Part shown: positions 36,409 to 44,920 of the stretch, one piece after another
Layout of the letters: the number at the start of each line of letters is the position of its first letter
Numbering within the stretch: the stretch's first letter is position 1
Assembly (NCBI RefSeq): GCF_003234965.1
Contig: NZ_QKVK01000001.1
Location: 186,001 to 250,000 of the forward strand
From: Aestuariivirga litoralis
Lineage (GTDB): Bacteria > Pseudomonadota > Alphaproteobacteria > Rhizobiales > Aestuariivirgaceae
Direction of reading: 5' to 3'
Length of the DNA stretch: 64,000 bases
The notes under the pieces: model-generated
Told to the model about the DNA's origin: nothing
Seen by the model: the letters and a program-made list of their open reading frames with translations, nothing else
Database searches by the model: none
Program-made: the position numbers and the translations under genes

Positions 36409-37344
36409 TCAGAACTTCACGCTCGCCGCCCCCTTGGTCTCCAGCATCGCCCGTGCCTCGTCGGCGGTGGCGATATCGAAGGACAATTCCTCGAGGATGT
36501 GCCGGATCTTCGAGACCAGTGCGGCGTTGGACGGCGCCAGCTGGCCCTTGCCCAGGTAGAGGTTGTCCTCCAGCCCGACGCGCACATTCGCCCCCATGGT
36601 GGCCGCCATCGTGGTGAAGGGCAGCTGGAAGCGCCCTGCCGCCAGCACCGACCAGTAATACTGGTCGCCGAACAGCCGTTCCGCCGTCTCGCGCATCACC
36701 ATGACGTTCTGCGGGTCGGGCCCGATGCCGCCGAGGATGCCGAAGATCGTCTGCACGAAGAGCGGCGGCGTGACGAGCTTGCGGTCGAGGAAGTGGGCCA
36801 GCGTGTAGAGGTGGCCCACGTCATAGCATTCGAACTCGAACTTCACGCCATGGCCCTTGCCCAGGCGCTCGAGGATCTTCTCGATGTCGCCGAAGGTGTT
36901 GCGGAAGATGAAGTCCTTGGAATTCTCGAGGTGCGCCCGCTCCCATTCGTGCTCGAAGGCGGAATAGCGGTTGAGCATCGGGTAGAGGCCGAAATTCATC
37001 GAACCCATGTTGAGCGACGTCATCTCGGGCGAGAAGGCCTCGGCCGCCTTGATGCGCTCGTCGATGCTCATGCCCTGGCCGCCGCCGGTGGTGATGTTCA
37101 CGATGGCGTCGCAGCCCTGCTTGATGCGCGGCAGGAAGCGGTTGTAGGTGTCGGGGTCACCCGAGGGCCTGCCGTTCTCCGGGTCGCGCGCATGAAGATG
37201 CAGGATCGCCGCTCCCGCTTCCGCCGCCTCCACGGCCTGGCTGGCGATCTCGTCCGGCGTCACGGGCAGATGCGGCGACATCGACGGCGTGTGGATCGAG
37301 CCGGTGATGGCACAGGTGATGATGGTCTTGTTCTTCTTGCGCAA
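36409..37344 (-). CDS. BKACE-family beta-keto acid cleavage enzyme
   Basis: A 311-residue TIM-barrel enzyme of the 3-keto-5-aminohexanoate cleavage family. Zinc ligands are in AAILHLHARDPENGRP; the TTGGGQGMSIDERI loop and the late GANVRVGLEDNLYLGKGQLA block are canonical. The family condenses a beta-keto acid with acetyl-CoA to give acetoacetate and a CoA ester. The keto-acid specificity is not readable. It stands alone, 167 bases upstream of the FAD oxidoreductase operon. Confidence 0.92.
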   Translation of the reverse strand: MRKKNKTIITCAITGSIHTPSMSPHLPVTPDEIASQAVEAAEAGAAILHLHARDPENGRPSGDPDTYNRFLPRIKQGCDAIVNITTGGGQGMSIDERIKAAEAFSPEMTSLNMGSMNFGLYPMLNRYSAFEHEWERAHLENSKDFIFRNTFGDIEKILERLGKGHGVKFEFECYDVGHLYTLAHFLDRKLVTPPLFVQTIFGILGGIGPDPQNVMVMRETAERLFGDQYYWSVLAAGRFQLPFTTMAATMGANVRVGLEDNLYLGKGQLAPSNAALVSKIRHILEELSFDIATADEARAMLETKGAASVKF

Positions 37345-37498
37345 AAGGGCCTCCCTGCGGCGCTGGATCCTGGCCCGAGGCTACCGGGCGGAAACCTTTC
37401 CGTCACGCACAAGTTTGGGCAGGCCGGCCATGCAAGTTTGCCGCAAGCCGCGGACGCTAGCCTTCCCCGCAAACCAGCAATCGCGGGGGCGCCGCACC

Positions 37499-38500
37499 AT
37501 GACCTCGATCCTGCGCATCGTGCTTGCCGTCGTTTCGGGCGCCGCGGGGCTCGTCGCGCTCTACCTCATCCGCAGCCCCGGCAGCATTGCCAATGCCAGG
37601 GCCTATGAGCTCGGCGCCGTCACCCTGCTCATCGCCGCGACGCTGCTCAGCACCGTGTGGGACATGCTGCACGCGCCGAAGGCCGTGCAACTCTCCGCCG
37701 CGCCCCCGGCAGAGACCGCGGCCCTGGACACCTCCGCTGCCGATCCGGTGCAGACCGAGGTGTCGAAGCTCCTCTCGCTCCTGCGCCAGCATGCCGAGGC
37801 GAACGAGAACTTCTCCACCGTCCTTGAACGCGCCAAGGAGGACCTGCACGAAAGCCTCAAGACCGAGCAGGTGCGCATCATCATCTCCTATCTCATGATC
37901 GAGAACGACAAGATGAAGGCCCGCACCTCCAACCTGCAGGCCAGCCTCGAGACCTCGCAGCGCCAGATCGAGAAGCTGAAGAGCAACCTTGCAACCGCCG
38001 AGGCGCAGGGCCTCAGCGATCCCCTGACCGGCCTCAAGAACCGCCGCGGCTTCGACGTGGTGCTGGCCTCCCACCTCGCCACCGCGCGCAACGGCGGCCA
38101 GCCCCTGTCGCTGATCATCGCCGACATCGACCACTTCAAGTCCATCAACGACCGCTATGGCCACCCGGCGGGCGACGACGTGCTGAAATGGTTCGCGAAG
38201 ATCCTGTCGAGCAACGTCAAGGGCCGCGACACGGTGGCGCGCTACGGCGGCGAGGAATTCGCCATCGTGCTGCCCGCCACCCCCCTCGACAATGCCTCCA
38301 AGGTGGCGGGCCAGATCAAGGCCCAGCTCGAGGCGCAGTTCTGGCAGAAACCGGGGGCGCCCAACACCATGCTGCGCGTCACCGCCTCCTTCGGCGTGGC
38401 CCAGCTGGCGGGCGGCGAGGGTACCAGCGCGCTGGTCGCCAGGGCCGATGCCAAGCTCTACGAAGCCAAGCAGGCGGGCCGCAACCGCGTGGCGGCGTAA
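37499..38500 (+). CDS. Membrane-bound diguanylate cyclase (GGDEF)
   Basis: A 333-residue protein with two N-terminal membrane helices (IVLAVVSGAAGLVALYLI and ELGAVTLLIAATLLSTVW), a coiled-coil linker (about 130-170) and a GGDEF domain whose active-site motif is intact (ARYGGEEFAIVLP), so it should make cyclic di-GMP. The product-inhibition I-site position reads KGRD rather than RxxD, so feedback control may be weak. No periplasmic sensor domain is present. ATG 37499 lies at the start of the first helix. Confidence 0.9.
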   Translation: MTSILRIVLAVVSGAAGLVALYLIRSPGSIANARAYELGAVTLLIAATLLSTVWDMLHAPKAVQLSAAPPAETAALDTSAADPVQTEVSKLLSLLRQHAEANENFSTVLERAKEDLHESLKTEQVRIIISYLMIENDKMKARTSNLQASLETSQRQIEKLKSNLATAEAQGLSDPLTGLKNRRGFDVVLASHLATARNGGQPLSLIIADIDHFKSINDRYGHPAGDDVLKWFAKILSSNVKGRDTVARYGGEEFAIVLPATPLDNASKVAGQIKAQLEAQFWQKPGAPNTMLRVTASFGVAQLAGGEGTSALVARADAKLYEAKQAGRNRVAA

Positions 38501-38586
38501 AGATACCTAAAACCTCGCCCGCAATTGGCCTTAGGTTAACTTCCCGCAGGCCTTGAACAATCCCGTTGCCTCCCGTCGCGGGATCG

Positions 38587-38612
38587 TCATATTGTCTTGA
38601 AAAGACATATGA
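38587..38612. promoter_or_regulatory. Imperfect inverted repeat ahead of the ABC importer
   Basis: TCATATTGTCTT (38587-38598) and AAGACATATGA (38602-38612) are complementary except for one extra T, with GAA between. It sits about 80 bases upstream of the solute-binding gene in a clearly AT-richer stretch. It could be an operator or leader hairpin controlling the transporter. Confidence 0.45.
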
Positions 38613-38690
38613 AGCCGGAACTGAACCGGACTGGTCACGGCAATCAGGCGCCAGCACTCAAGCGGCGCCATACTCGGAGGACGTTCTCGA

Positions 38691-39851
38691 ATGACGAAAC
38701 TCACACCCGCGCAGGAAACCATGCGCGCCGCGGCGTTGTCGCGCCGTACCCTGATGAAGTCGGCCGTGGCGCTGGGCGCCGTGGGCCTGACGGCACCGCT
38801 CTACACCAAGAATGCGCTCTCCTCCTCGGGCGAGCTGAACCTTCTCATGTGGTCGGACGAATATCCCGATCCGGTGATCCCGAACTTCGAGAAGGCCACG
38901 GGCATCAAGGTCAACCAGACGCCCTTCTCGCAGAACGAAGAGCAGATCAACAAGCTGCAGGCCACCGGCGGCGAAGGCTTCGACATCTGCTCGCCCACCC
39001 AGAACCGCGCCCCCCAGTACAAGGACCTCGCCGTCCTCGCGCCGTTCGACATGAACAAGGTGAAGAACCATTCCAACCTCATCCCCTCCATGGCTGACGG
39101 CGCTGCCAAGCTCTGGACCTGGGAAGACGGCCTCTACTACATGCCGCATTGCTGGGGCTCGGAAGCCATTTCCTGGCGCACCGACCTGTGGAAGGGCGAT
39201 CCCAACACGCTGAGCTACGGCTCGTTGTGGGCGGATGACGTCAAGGGCCACACCCAGGGCCGCGGCCACTCCTTCCTGCTCGGCATCGGCCTGTGGTGGG
39301 ACAAGTCGGGCAAGATGCCGTCCAACCGCATGCTCGACGGCTACAAGGACGAAGAGAACTTCAAGAAGCTGTGGGACCCGATCCTCGCCTTCGCCATCGA
39401 GCACAAGGCCTGGGTGAAGCAGTTCTGGGATTCGGCCGACAACACCAAGTCGGGCCTGATGGAGAACGACGTGTGGATCGGCCAGACCTGGGACGGCCCG
39501 CCGATCTCGCTCAAGAAGGCCGGCAAGCCCGTCAACTACCAGGCCCCGATCGAGGGCGCCATCACCTGGGTGGACGGCATCTCGCTGCTGAAGTCGGCGA
39601 AGAACACCGATCAGGTCTATGCCTTCCTCGAATATCTCCAGACGCCGGAAGTCTCGGCCCAGGTTGCAGAAGGCTCGGGCTACAACCCGGTCGTCAACGG
39701 TGCTGACAAGTTCCTCTCCGACCAGGCCAAGCAGATCTTCCAGCAGGCCTATCCGGGCGAGTCGCTGATGAACCTCTGGCCCTGGCCGGCGGAACCCACC
39801 TGGTACGCGGAAATCCGCAGCCAGTACGTGGACAAGTTCAAGGCCGCCTGA
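38691..39851 (+). CDS. Polyamine-type ABC transporter solute-binding protein
   Basis: A 386-residue extracellular solute-binding protein of the PotD/spermidine-putrescine class. The N-terminus carries a twin-arginine signal (LSRRTLMKSAVALGAVGLTA) instead of a lipobox, so it is likely exported folded and kept soluble in the periplasm. The mature part starts near GELNLLMWSDEYPDPVI. It is followed by a strong hairpin and then the ATPase and two permeases. The ligand is not certain; polyamines or related small cations are typical for the class. Confidence 0.88.
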   Translation: MTKLTPAQETMRAAALSRRTLMKSAVALGAVGLTAPLYTKNALSSSGELNLLMWSDEYPDPVIPNFEKATGIKVNQTPFSQNEEQINKLQATGGEGFDICSPTQNRAPQYKDLAVLAPFDMNKVKNHSNLIPSMADGAAKLWTWEDGLYYMPHCWGSEAISWRTDLWKGDPNTLSYGSLWADDVKGHTQGRGHSFLLGIGLWWDKSGKMPSNRMLDGYKDEENFKKLWDPILAFAIEHKAWVKQFWDSADNTKSGLMENDVWIGQTWDGPPISLKKAGKPVNYQAPIEGAITWVDGISLLKSAKNTDQVYAFLEYLQTPEVSAQVAEGSGYNPVVNGADKFLSDQAKQIFQQAYPGESLMNLWPWPAEPTWYAEIRSQYVDKFKAA

Positions 39852-39873
39852 TCGAGCCTTCACAACTCTTGCG

Positions 39874-39898
39874 CCAGCCCCGCGATCCGCGGGGCTGG
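39874..39898 (+). terminator. Strong hairpin between the binding protein and the rest of the importer operon
   Basis: CCAGCCCCGCG-ATC-CGCGGGGCTGG is a perfect 11-bp stem with a 3-base loop, followed by TTCATTTTC. Placed 23 bases past the solute-binding stop, it probably terminates most transcripts or protects the 3' end, letting the binding protein outnumber the permease subunits. Confidence 0.75.
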
Positions 39899-40006
39899 TT
39901 CATTTTCAGGCCACGGTTGGTTCTACTTGAATTCCACCGGGCGACGATAGAAACTCCGGCCAAAGGCCGCAGCAGACGGCCAGTATCAATTCAGGGGTGG
40001 CAGCAC

Positions 40007-41092
40007 ATGAGTGCGGGCGTTGAACTCGATCACATTACCGTCCGTTTCGGTCAGTTCACCGCCGTGGACGACGCCACGCTGGACATCCGGGGCGGCGAAT
40101 TCTTTTCCTTCCTCGGCCCCTCGGGCTGCGGCAAGACCACGATCCTGCGCACCGTCTCGGGCTTCCTCGATCCGTCCCAGGGCAAGGTCCGGATCGGCGG
40201 ACAGGACATGGCGGGGATCGGCCCCAACAAGCGCCCCACCGCGCTGATCTTCCAGAACCTCGCGCTCTTCCCGCTGATGACGGTGGCCGACAACATCACC
40301 TATGGCCTGCGCGTGCGCGGCGTCTCGAAGGAGGAGCGCAGGAAGCGTGCGGGCGAGCTGCTCGACCTCATCGCCCTTCCCGGCCAGGGCGACAAGCTGG
40401 TGAGCGAACTGTCCGGCGGCCAGAAGCAGCGCGTGGCGATCGCCCGCGCGCTGGCCGTCCAGCCCAAGGTGCTGCTCCTCGACGAGCCGCTCTCGGCGCT
40501 CGACCTCAAGCTCCGCCAGCACATGCGCAACGAGCTGCGCGCCATCCAGCAGCAGGTCGGCATCACCTTCATCTACATCACCCATGACCAGGGCGAGGCG
40601 CTCACCATGTCGGACCGCATCGCGGTCATGTCCGACGGCGTCATCCAGCAGGTGGCCGACGGCAAGACCGTCTACGACCACCCGGACACCCCCTTCGTCG
40701 CCTCCTTCGTGGGCGAGAACAATCCCTTCGCCGGCAAGGTGGTCTCCGCCGACGGCGAGCATGCCGCCATCGAAACCGCCCATGGCGTGCTGCGCGGCCG
40801 CAACGACAGGAAGCTGAAGGCCGGCGACCGTGCCATTCTCTTCGTGCGCCCTGAGAGCTTCCGGCTGGGTGCCGGCGCGTCGGATGCGACGATCGTCTCC
40901 GAAACGCTCTCCAGCGCCTTCGAGGGCAATGCCACCCACGTCTTCCTCAAGGGCTCGACCAAGAAGGACATCACCGTCACCGTCGCCCGCCACGGCAGCC
41001 ACAGGATCCCGGCGCAGGGCGAAGCGGCGGCGATCCACTTCGACCCCTCGATGGGCGTCGTGCTGCCGGAAGGGAAGATGGCCCGTGAGTAG
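40007..41092 (+). CDS. ABC transporter ATPase (PotA type)
   Basis: A 361-residue importer ATPase: Walker A GPSGCGKTT, signature LSGGQKQRVAIARAL, Walker B VLLLDEPLSALD, switch histidine in YITHDQGEALTMSD, and a C-terminal TOBE domain (about 280-361). It energises the two following permeases. ATG 40007 is supported by AGGGG 10 bases upstream. Its stop overlaps the first permease start by 8 bases. Confidence 0.93.
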   Translation: MSAGVELDHITVRFGQFTAVDDATLDIRGGEFFSFLGPSGCGKTTILRTVSGFLDPSQGKVRIGGQDMAGIGPNKRPTALIFQNLALFPLMTVADNITYGLRVRGVSKEERRKRAGELLDLIALPGQGDKLVSELSGGQKQRVAIARALAVQPKVLLLDEPLSALDLKLRQHMRNELRAIQQQVGITFIYITHDQGEALTMSDRIAVMSDGVIQQVADGKTVYDHPDTPFVASFVGENNPFAGKVVSADGEHAAIETAHGVLRGRNDRKLKAGDRAILFVRPESFRLGAGASDATIVSETLSSAFEGNATHVFLKGSTKKDITVTVARHGSHRIPAQGEAAAIHFDPSMGVVLPEGKMARE

Positions 41093-42089
41093 CCGCCTCT
41101 TCGTCTTCCTCGTTCCGCTGGTCGTCATCGCCATCTTCTGGTTCATGGCGCGGGCCGAGAAGGGCAAGCATCACGATCCGACGCACAAGGGCTTCTTCGA
41201 GCGCAACGGCACGGCGCTCGGCATCGTCTTCATCGCGCTGGTGGCCTTCTGGACGCTGTTCCTCGTCACGCTGCCCTATCTCTACATGGTGGTCGAGAGC
41301 TTCCACCCGAAGCTGCCGCCCGCCCAGCGCGGCGGCCCGACGGACGTGCTGACGATCGCGCAATACAAGTCCTTCTTCATCAACCCGGTCGACAACGAGA
41401 TCAACACCACCCACATCTGGGCCTTCGTCTTCTCGATCATCACCTCGGTGCTGGTGACGGCCGTCAACTTCGCCATCTGCTATCCGCTGGCCTATTACAT
41501 GGCCCAGGCCGGCACGGCGCAGAAGGTGCGCCTCATCATGCTGGCGCTCATCGTGCCCTACTGGGTGAACGAGATCCTGCGCGCCTTCTCGCTGCGCCTG
41601 CTGCTCGCCTCCAAGGGCCTCATCAACCAGGCGCTCATGGGGCTCGGCATCACCTCGACGCCCATCGACTTCCTGTCGATCAATGTCGGCCTCTATGTCG
41701 GCCTGTCCTACGCCTACCTCCTCGTCATGATCTTCCCGCTCTACAACGCGATCGAAAGCCTCGACAAGAACCAGATCGAGGCCGCGCGTGACCTGGGCGC
41801 CCCCTGGTGGAAGATCCACCGCGACGTGGTCATCCCCTATGCCAAGCCCGGCATCGCGTCGGGCTGCACCATGGTCTTCATGCTGGCGGCGGGTTCGCTC
41901 GCCGCACCGCAGTTCCTGGGCGGCCCGTCCACGCTGTGGTTCACCTCGATCGTCTATGACTTCTTCTTCCAGGCCTTCAACTGGCCGCGGGGTGCAGCCT
42001 ATGCCTTCATCCTGCTCACCGCCTGCATCGCCTTCGTGCTGCTGATGCTGCGAATGTTCAAGGTATCGCTCGGGGAGACGATCAAGTGA
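41085..42089 (+). CDS. ABC transporter permease (PotB type)
   Basis: A 334-residue permease with a GTG start at 41085 inside the ATPase stop region. It has an extra N-terminal helix (LFVFLVPLVVIAIFWFMAR) and a charged linker before the usual six-helix core. The EAA coupling loop reads EAARDLGAPWWKIHRDVVIP. Its stop overlaps the next permease start (GTGA). Confidence 0.92.
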   Translation: MSSRLFVFLVPLVVIAIFWFMARAEKGKHHDPTHKGFFERNGTALGIVFIALVAFWTLFLVTLPYLYMVVESFHPKLPPAQRGGPTDVLTIAQYKSFFINPVDNEINTTHIWAFVFSIITSVLVTAVNFAICYPLAYYMAQAGTAQKVRLIMLALIVPYWVNEILRAFSLRLLLASKGLINQALMGLGITSTPIDFLSINVGLYVGLSYAYLLVMIFPLYNAIESLDKNQIEAARDLGAPWWKIHRDVVIPYAKPGIASGCTMVFMLAAGSLAAPQFLGGPSTLWFTSIVYDFFFQAFNWPRGAAYAFILLTACIAFVLLMLRMFKVSLGETIK

Positions 42090-42979
42090 GCTCGAAACTC
42101 GTCATGAAGGCGATGATCGGCTTCTACATCGCCCTGTTCTTCCTCTATCTCTTCGGCCCGCTCGCGGTGATGAGCGTCACCGCCTTCAACACGCCCAGCT
42201 ACCCTCAGGCCATCCCCTTCGAGGGCTTCACGCTGGACTGGTTCGTCAAGCTGTGGAACCACCGCGCCATGATGGAGGGCCTGAAGAACTCCATCATCAT
42301 CGGCCTCGGCGTCGTCGCCGTCTCCGTGCCGGTGGGGCTTGCCGCCGCCATCATCATGAACCAGATCTACCACCGCGCGCGCAGCACCTTCTATCTGGTC
42401 ACCGTCTCGCCGGTGCTCACCCCCGGCGTCATCATCGGCATCTCCACCGTCATCTTCTGGAAGGACATGATGGGGATGACGGATGTCACCAAGGCGTGGT
42501 TCTACAAGGGCATCATCCTCGCCATCCTCGGCCAGTCGAGCTTCGTTGCGGCCTATGCGCTCCTGATCATCATGGCCCGCCTGCAGCGCTTCGACCGCGC
42601 GCAGGAGGAAGCCGCCCTCGACCTCGGTGCCTCGCACCCGCAGGTCTTCTGGCACATCCTGCTGCCCTTCCTGAAGCCCGCGATGATTTCCGCCGGCGTC
42701 ATCGCCTTCCTCTCGAGCTTCGAGAACTACAACACCACGACCTTCGCCATCCTCGCCGACAAGACGCTCGTCACCGTGCTCGCCGGCGAAGTCCGCCAGG
42801 GCACCACGCCCGCCTTGTCAGCCCTCGCCGTCATCATCATCGGCCTCTCGCTCCTCGGCGCCATCATCTACGAGGTGATGAAACGGCGCGAGGAAGCACA
42901 AGCCGAACGCAGCAAGGAAAACGCCAAGATCGCCGAGAGAAGCGACCTCGGCGAAGCGGGGCCCGCGGGGCTGAAGTAA
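42086..42979 (+). CDS. ABC transporter permease (PotC type)
   Basis: A 297-residue permease with a GTG start at 42086. Helices begin AMIGFYIALFFLYLFGPLAV; the EAA loop reads EEAALDLGASHPQVFWHILL. The C-terminus has a charged helical tail (KRREEAQAERSKENAK). It completes the importer of solute-binding protein, ATPase and two permeases. Confidence 0.92.
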   Translation: MSSKLVMKAMIGFYIALFFLYLFGPLAVMSVTAFNTPSYPQAIPFEGFTLDWFVKLWNHRAMMEGLKNSIIIGLGVVAVSVPVGLAAAIIMNQIYHRARSTFYLVTVSPVLTPGVIIGISTVIFWKDMMGMTDVTKAWFYKGIILAILGQSSFVAAYALLIIMARLQRFDRAQEEAALDLGASHPQVFWHILLPFLKPAMISAGVIAFLSSFENYNTTTFAILADKTLVTVLAGEVRQGTTPALSALAVIIIGLSLLGAIIYEVMKRREEAQAERSKENAKIAERSDLGEAGPAGLK

Positions 42980-43006
42980 AGGCCCCGAACCCTCCCCGGA
43001 AAGCCT

Positions 43007-43702
43007 TCACCCCACCGCCTCCACCACCCTTCCCGCCAGCTCCGACTTCGCCACCTTCATCGCGAGGTTCCGGTTCATCGCCGCGGTGAGGGCGCCGCCC
43101 AGGGCGGGCTTGGCGTCCATCGCCTTCTTCAGGTCCTTGGAGGTCCAGACGAAGTAATAGCAGCCGCGCTCCAGCGTCACCGTGGCGGTGGCCGGACGGT
43201 CGAGCAGGAAGGCGATTTCGCCGATGAAGGTTTCGGGCTCGGTCAGCGCGCGGCGTCCGGCCTTTTCGATCAGCACCTGGCCGGTGAGCACGAAATAGAG
43301 CTGGGCCAGCGGCTGGCCCTCGCGCGTCACCACCATCTCGGCCTCCGCGCGGCCCTGCCGGGCGAGCTTGAGGAGCTGGCGGAACTGGCCCGGCGTCAGG
43401 TCATGCAGCACGTCGAACAGGCGGCGCTCCTCATCCGTCAGCGCGAAGTGGCGCTGCTCGGCCAGGATCATCCCGATCATCCACAGGTTCACCGCCACGA
43501 ACAGCGAGCTCCAGAAGATCGCGCCCCACAGGGGCGTTGCCGGCGCCAGCCAGAAATACAGGATGTAGACCACGTCGCCCGCGATGATCAGCCCGCGCAG
43601 CAGGATCTGGTTCCGGAACAGGAAGCCAGCGAGATAGAACAGCGCGGCGATGTGGACGATGTTGTCCTTGTGGAAAATGCCGTCGAAAAGCGTATCCGTC
43701 AC
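43007..43702 (-). CDS. Popeye-domain membrane protein with cyclic-nucleotide-binding-like fold
   Basis: A 231-residue protein. Three membrane helices (about 14-32, 38-54 and 59-80) are followed by a cyclic-nucleotide-binding-like jellyroll (LAQLYFVLTGQVLIEKAGRR, FIGEIAFLLDRPATATVTLE). The layout, and the block around LFDVLHDLTPGQFRQLLKLA, match the Popeye (POPDC) family, whose animal members bind cAMP. The phosphate-binding-cassette sequence GEIAFLLDRPATATV is close to that of ordinary CRP-type domains, so ligand binding is plausible. GTG 43702 has GGGAGG nine bases upstream and puts the first helix near the N-terminus. Confidence 0.75.
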   Translation of the reverse strand: MTDTLFDGIFHKDNIVHIAALFYLAGFLFRNQILLRGLIIAGDVVYILYFWLAPATPLWGAIFWSSLFVAVNLWMIGMILAEQRHFALTDEERRLFDVLHDLTPGQFRQLLKLARQGRAEAEMVVTREGQPLAQLYFVLTGQVLIEKAGRRALTEPETFIGEIAFLLDRPATATVTLERGCYYFVWTSKDLKKAMDAKPALGGALTAAMNRNLAMKVAKSELAGRVVEAVG

Positions 43703-43847
43703 GATCAATGCCCTCCCGCCCGCAAGGCTAGGGTGGAAGCCCCGGGCGATCAACGTTCGATTGGCTATTTCGGGAGTATGCGCCTTTCTAGCACGGCGAG
43801 CGCGCGCTGTCAAGGACTATTATCCTGAAATGGAATATTCGCCCTTG

Positions 43848-44870
43848 CTAAAGCTCCAGCACTGCCTTCACCGTGCCCGCCTCGGGCCGGATCCATTCGG
43901 GCATCCGCTCCCCCGCCTCCCACAGCGGTGCGCTGTGGGTGCGGATGGCGCGGGTCGGCACCTGCCCCGCCCGCATCGCCCGCATCACCGTCGCGAAATC
44001 GGCCAGCGTCGCATTGCGGCTCGAGAGCAGCGTGGTCTCGCGCCTGTGGAACTCCGGGTCGCTGAAGGAAATGTTTCCCTGCACGATCGAGACCAGCACA
44101 TAGGTCCCGCCATGCGCCACGAAGCCGAAGCCGCGCTCCATGGCCCTCGGGCTGCCCGTGCAGTCGAACACGCCGTCGTAGAACTCGCCGTCGGTGTTCT
44201 CCCTCATCCGCTCCACGTCATGCTCGCCCAGCCGCACCGTGTGCCGCACGGCCTCGAGCCGGCTGGCGAAGGCCAGCCGGTCCTCGCGGCCATCCAGCAC
44301 CGTCACCTCGGCCCCGGCGAGGCCCGCAAAGATCGCGACGCCCACCCCGATCGGCCCCGCACCGACAACGAGCACCCGCTGCCCGCGGCTCGCCTTCGCC
44401 CGCCCCACGGCATGGGCGCCGATCGCCAGGAACTCCACCATGGCGGCCTCGTCGAGCGTGATCCCCTCGGCCCTGAACAGGTGCGTCTCGGGCAGCGAGA
44501 GGTATTCGCACATCCCGCCGTCGATGTGCACGCCCAGCACCTTGAGGCTGGTGCAGCAATTGGTCTTGCCCGCCCGGCAGGCGATGCACTGCCCGCAGTG
44601 CAGATAGGGCACGATATAGACAGGCTCGCCCGGCTTCAGCGCAGAGCCTGGCCCCACCTCCACGATCTCGCCCGAAAGCTCATGCCCCATCACGCGCGGG
44701 TAGGTGAAGTAAGGCTGGTTGCCCTGGTAGATGTGCATGTCGGTGCCGCAGACGCCGATGCGGCGGATCTTCACCAGCGCCTCGCCGGGCTTCCGCTCCG
44801 GCACGGGGTAGGTCACGATCTCGATCTCACCGGGGTTGCGGCAGATGACGGCGCGCATCGTCTCGGGCAT
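43848..44870 (-). CDS. Zinc-dependent dehydrogenase, candidate L-gulonate 5-dehydrogenase
   Basis: A 340-residue medium-chain dehydrogenase with catalytic zinc motif GVCGTDMHIYQG, GHELSGEIVEVG, structural-zinc cysteines (CGQCIACRAGKTNCC) and the GAGPIGVGVAIFAGLAGAEV cofactor loop. It is transcribed divergently from the uxuB-uxuA pair, 50 bases apart. Known L-gulonate and L-idonate-type pathways use such an enzyme to produce D-fructuronate, the substrate of UxuB. Start at ATG 44870 is set by AAGGA six bases upstream. Confidence 0.82.
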   Translation of the reverse strand: MPETMRAVICRNPGEIEIVTYPVPERKPGEALVKIRRIGVCGTDMHIYQGNQPYFTYPRVMGHELSGEIVEVGPGSALKPGEPVYIVPYLHCGQCIACRAGKTNCCTSLKVLGVHIDGGMCEYLSLPETHLFRAEGITLDEAAMVEFLAIGAHAVGRAKASRGQRVLVVGAGPIGVGVAIFAGLAGAEVTVLDGREDRLAFASRLEAVRHTVRLGEHDVERMRENTDGEFYDGVFDCTGSPRAMERGFGFVAHGGTYVLVSIVQGNISFSDPEFHRRETTLLSSRNATLADFATVMRAMRAGQVPTRAIRTHSAPLWEAGERMPEWIRPEAGTVKAVLEL

Positions 44871-44900
44871 GGGCGATCCTTCTTGAGCGGAGGAGCCTTG

Positions 44901-44906
44901 TATAAT
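44901..44906 (+). promoter_or_regulatory. Divergent promoter region of the uronate genes
   Basis: TATAAT lies only 14 bases before the UxuB-like ATG, which would give an almost leaderless message. On the other strand TATTAT (44907-44902) could serve the dehydrogenase. No convincing -35 element is seen for either. The overlapping -10 hexamers suggest one shared, mutually exclusive promoter. Confidence 0.4.
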
Positions 44907-44920
44907 AGCACTGTGCCCCG

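Noticed and set aside
44883-44888. TTGAGC as -35 of the uxuB promoter
   Set aside because: Only 12 bases from TATAAT, too close for a sigma-70 promoter.
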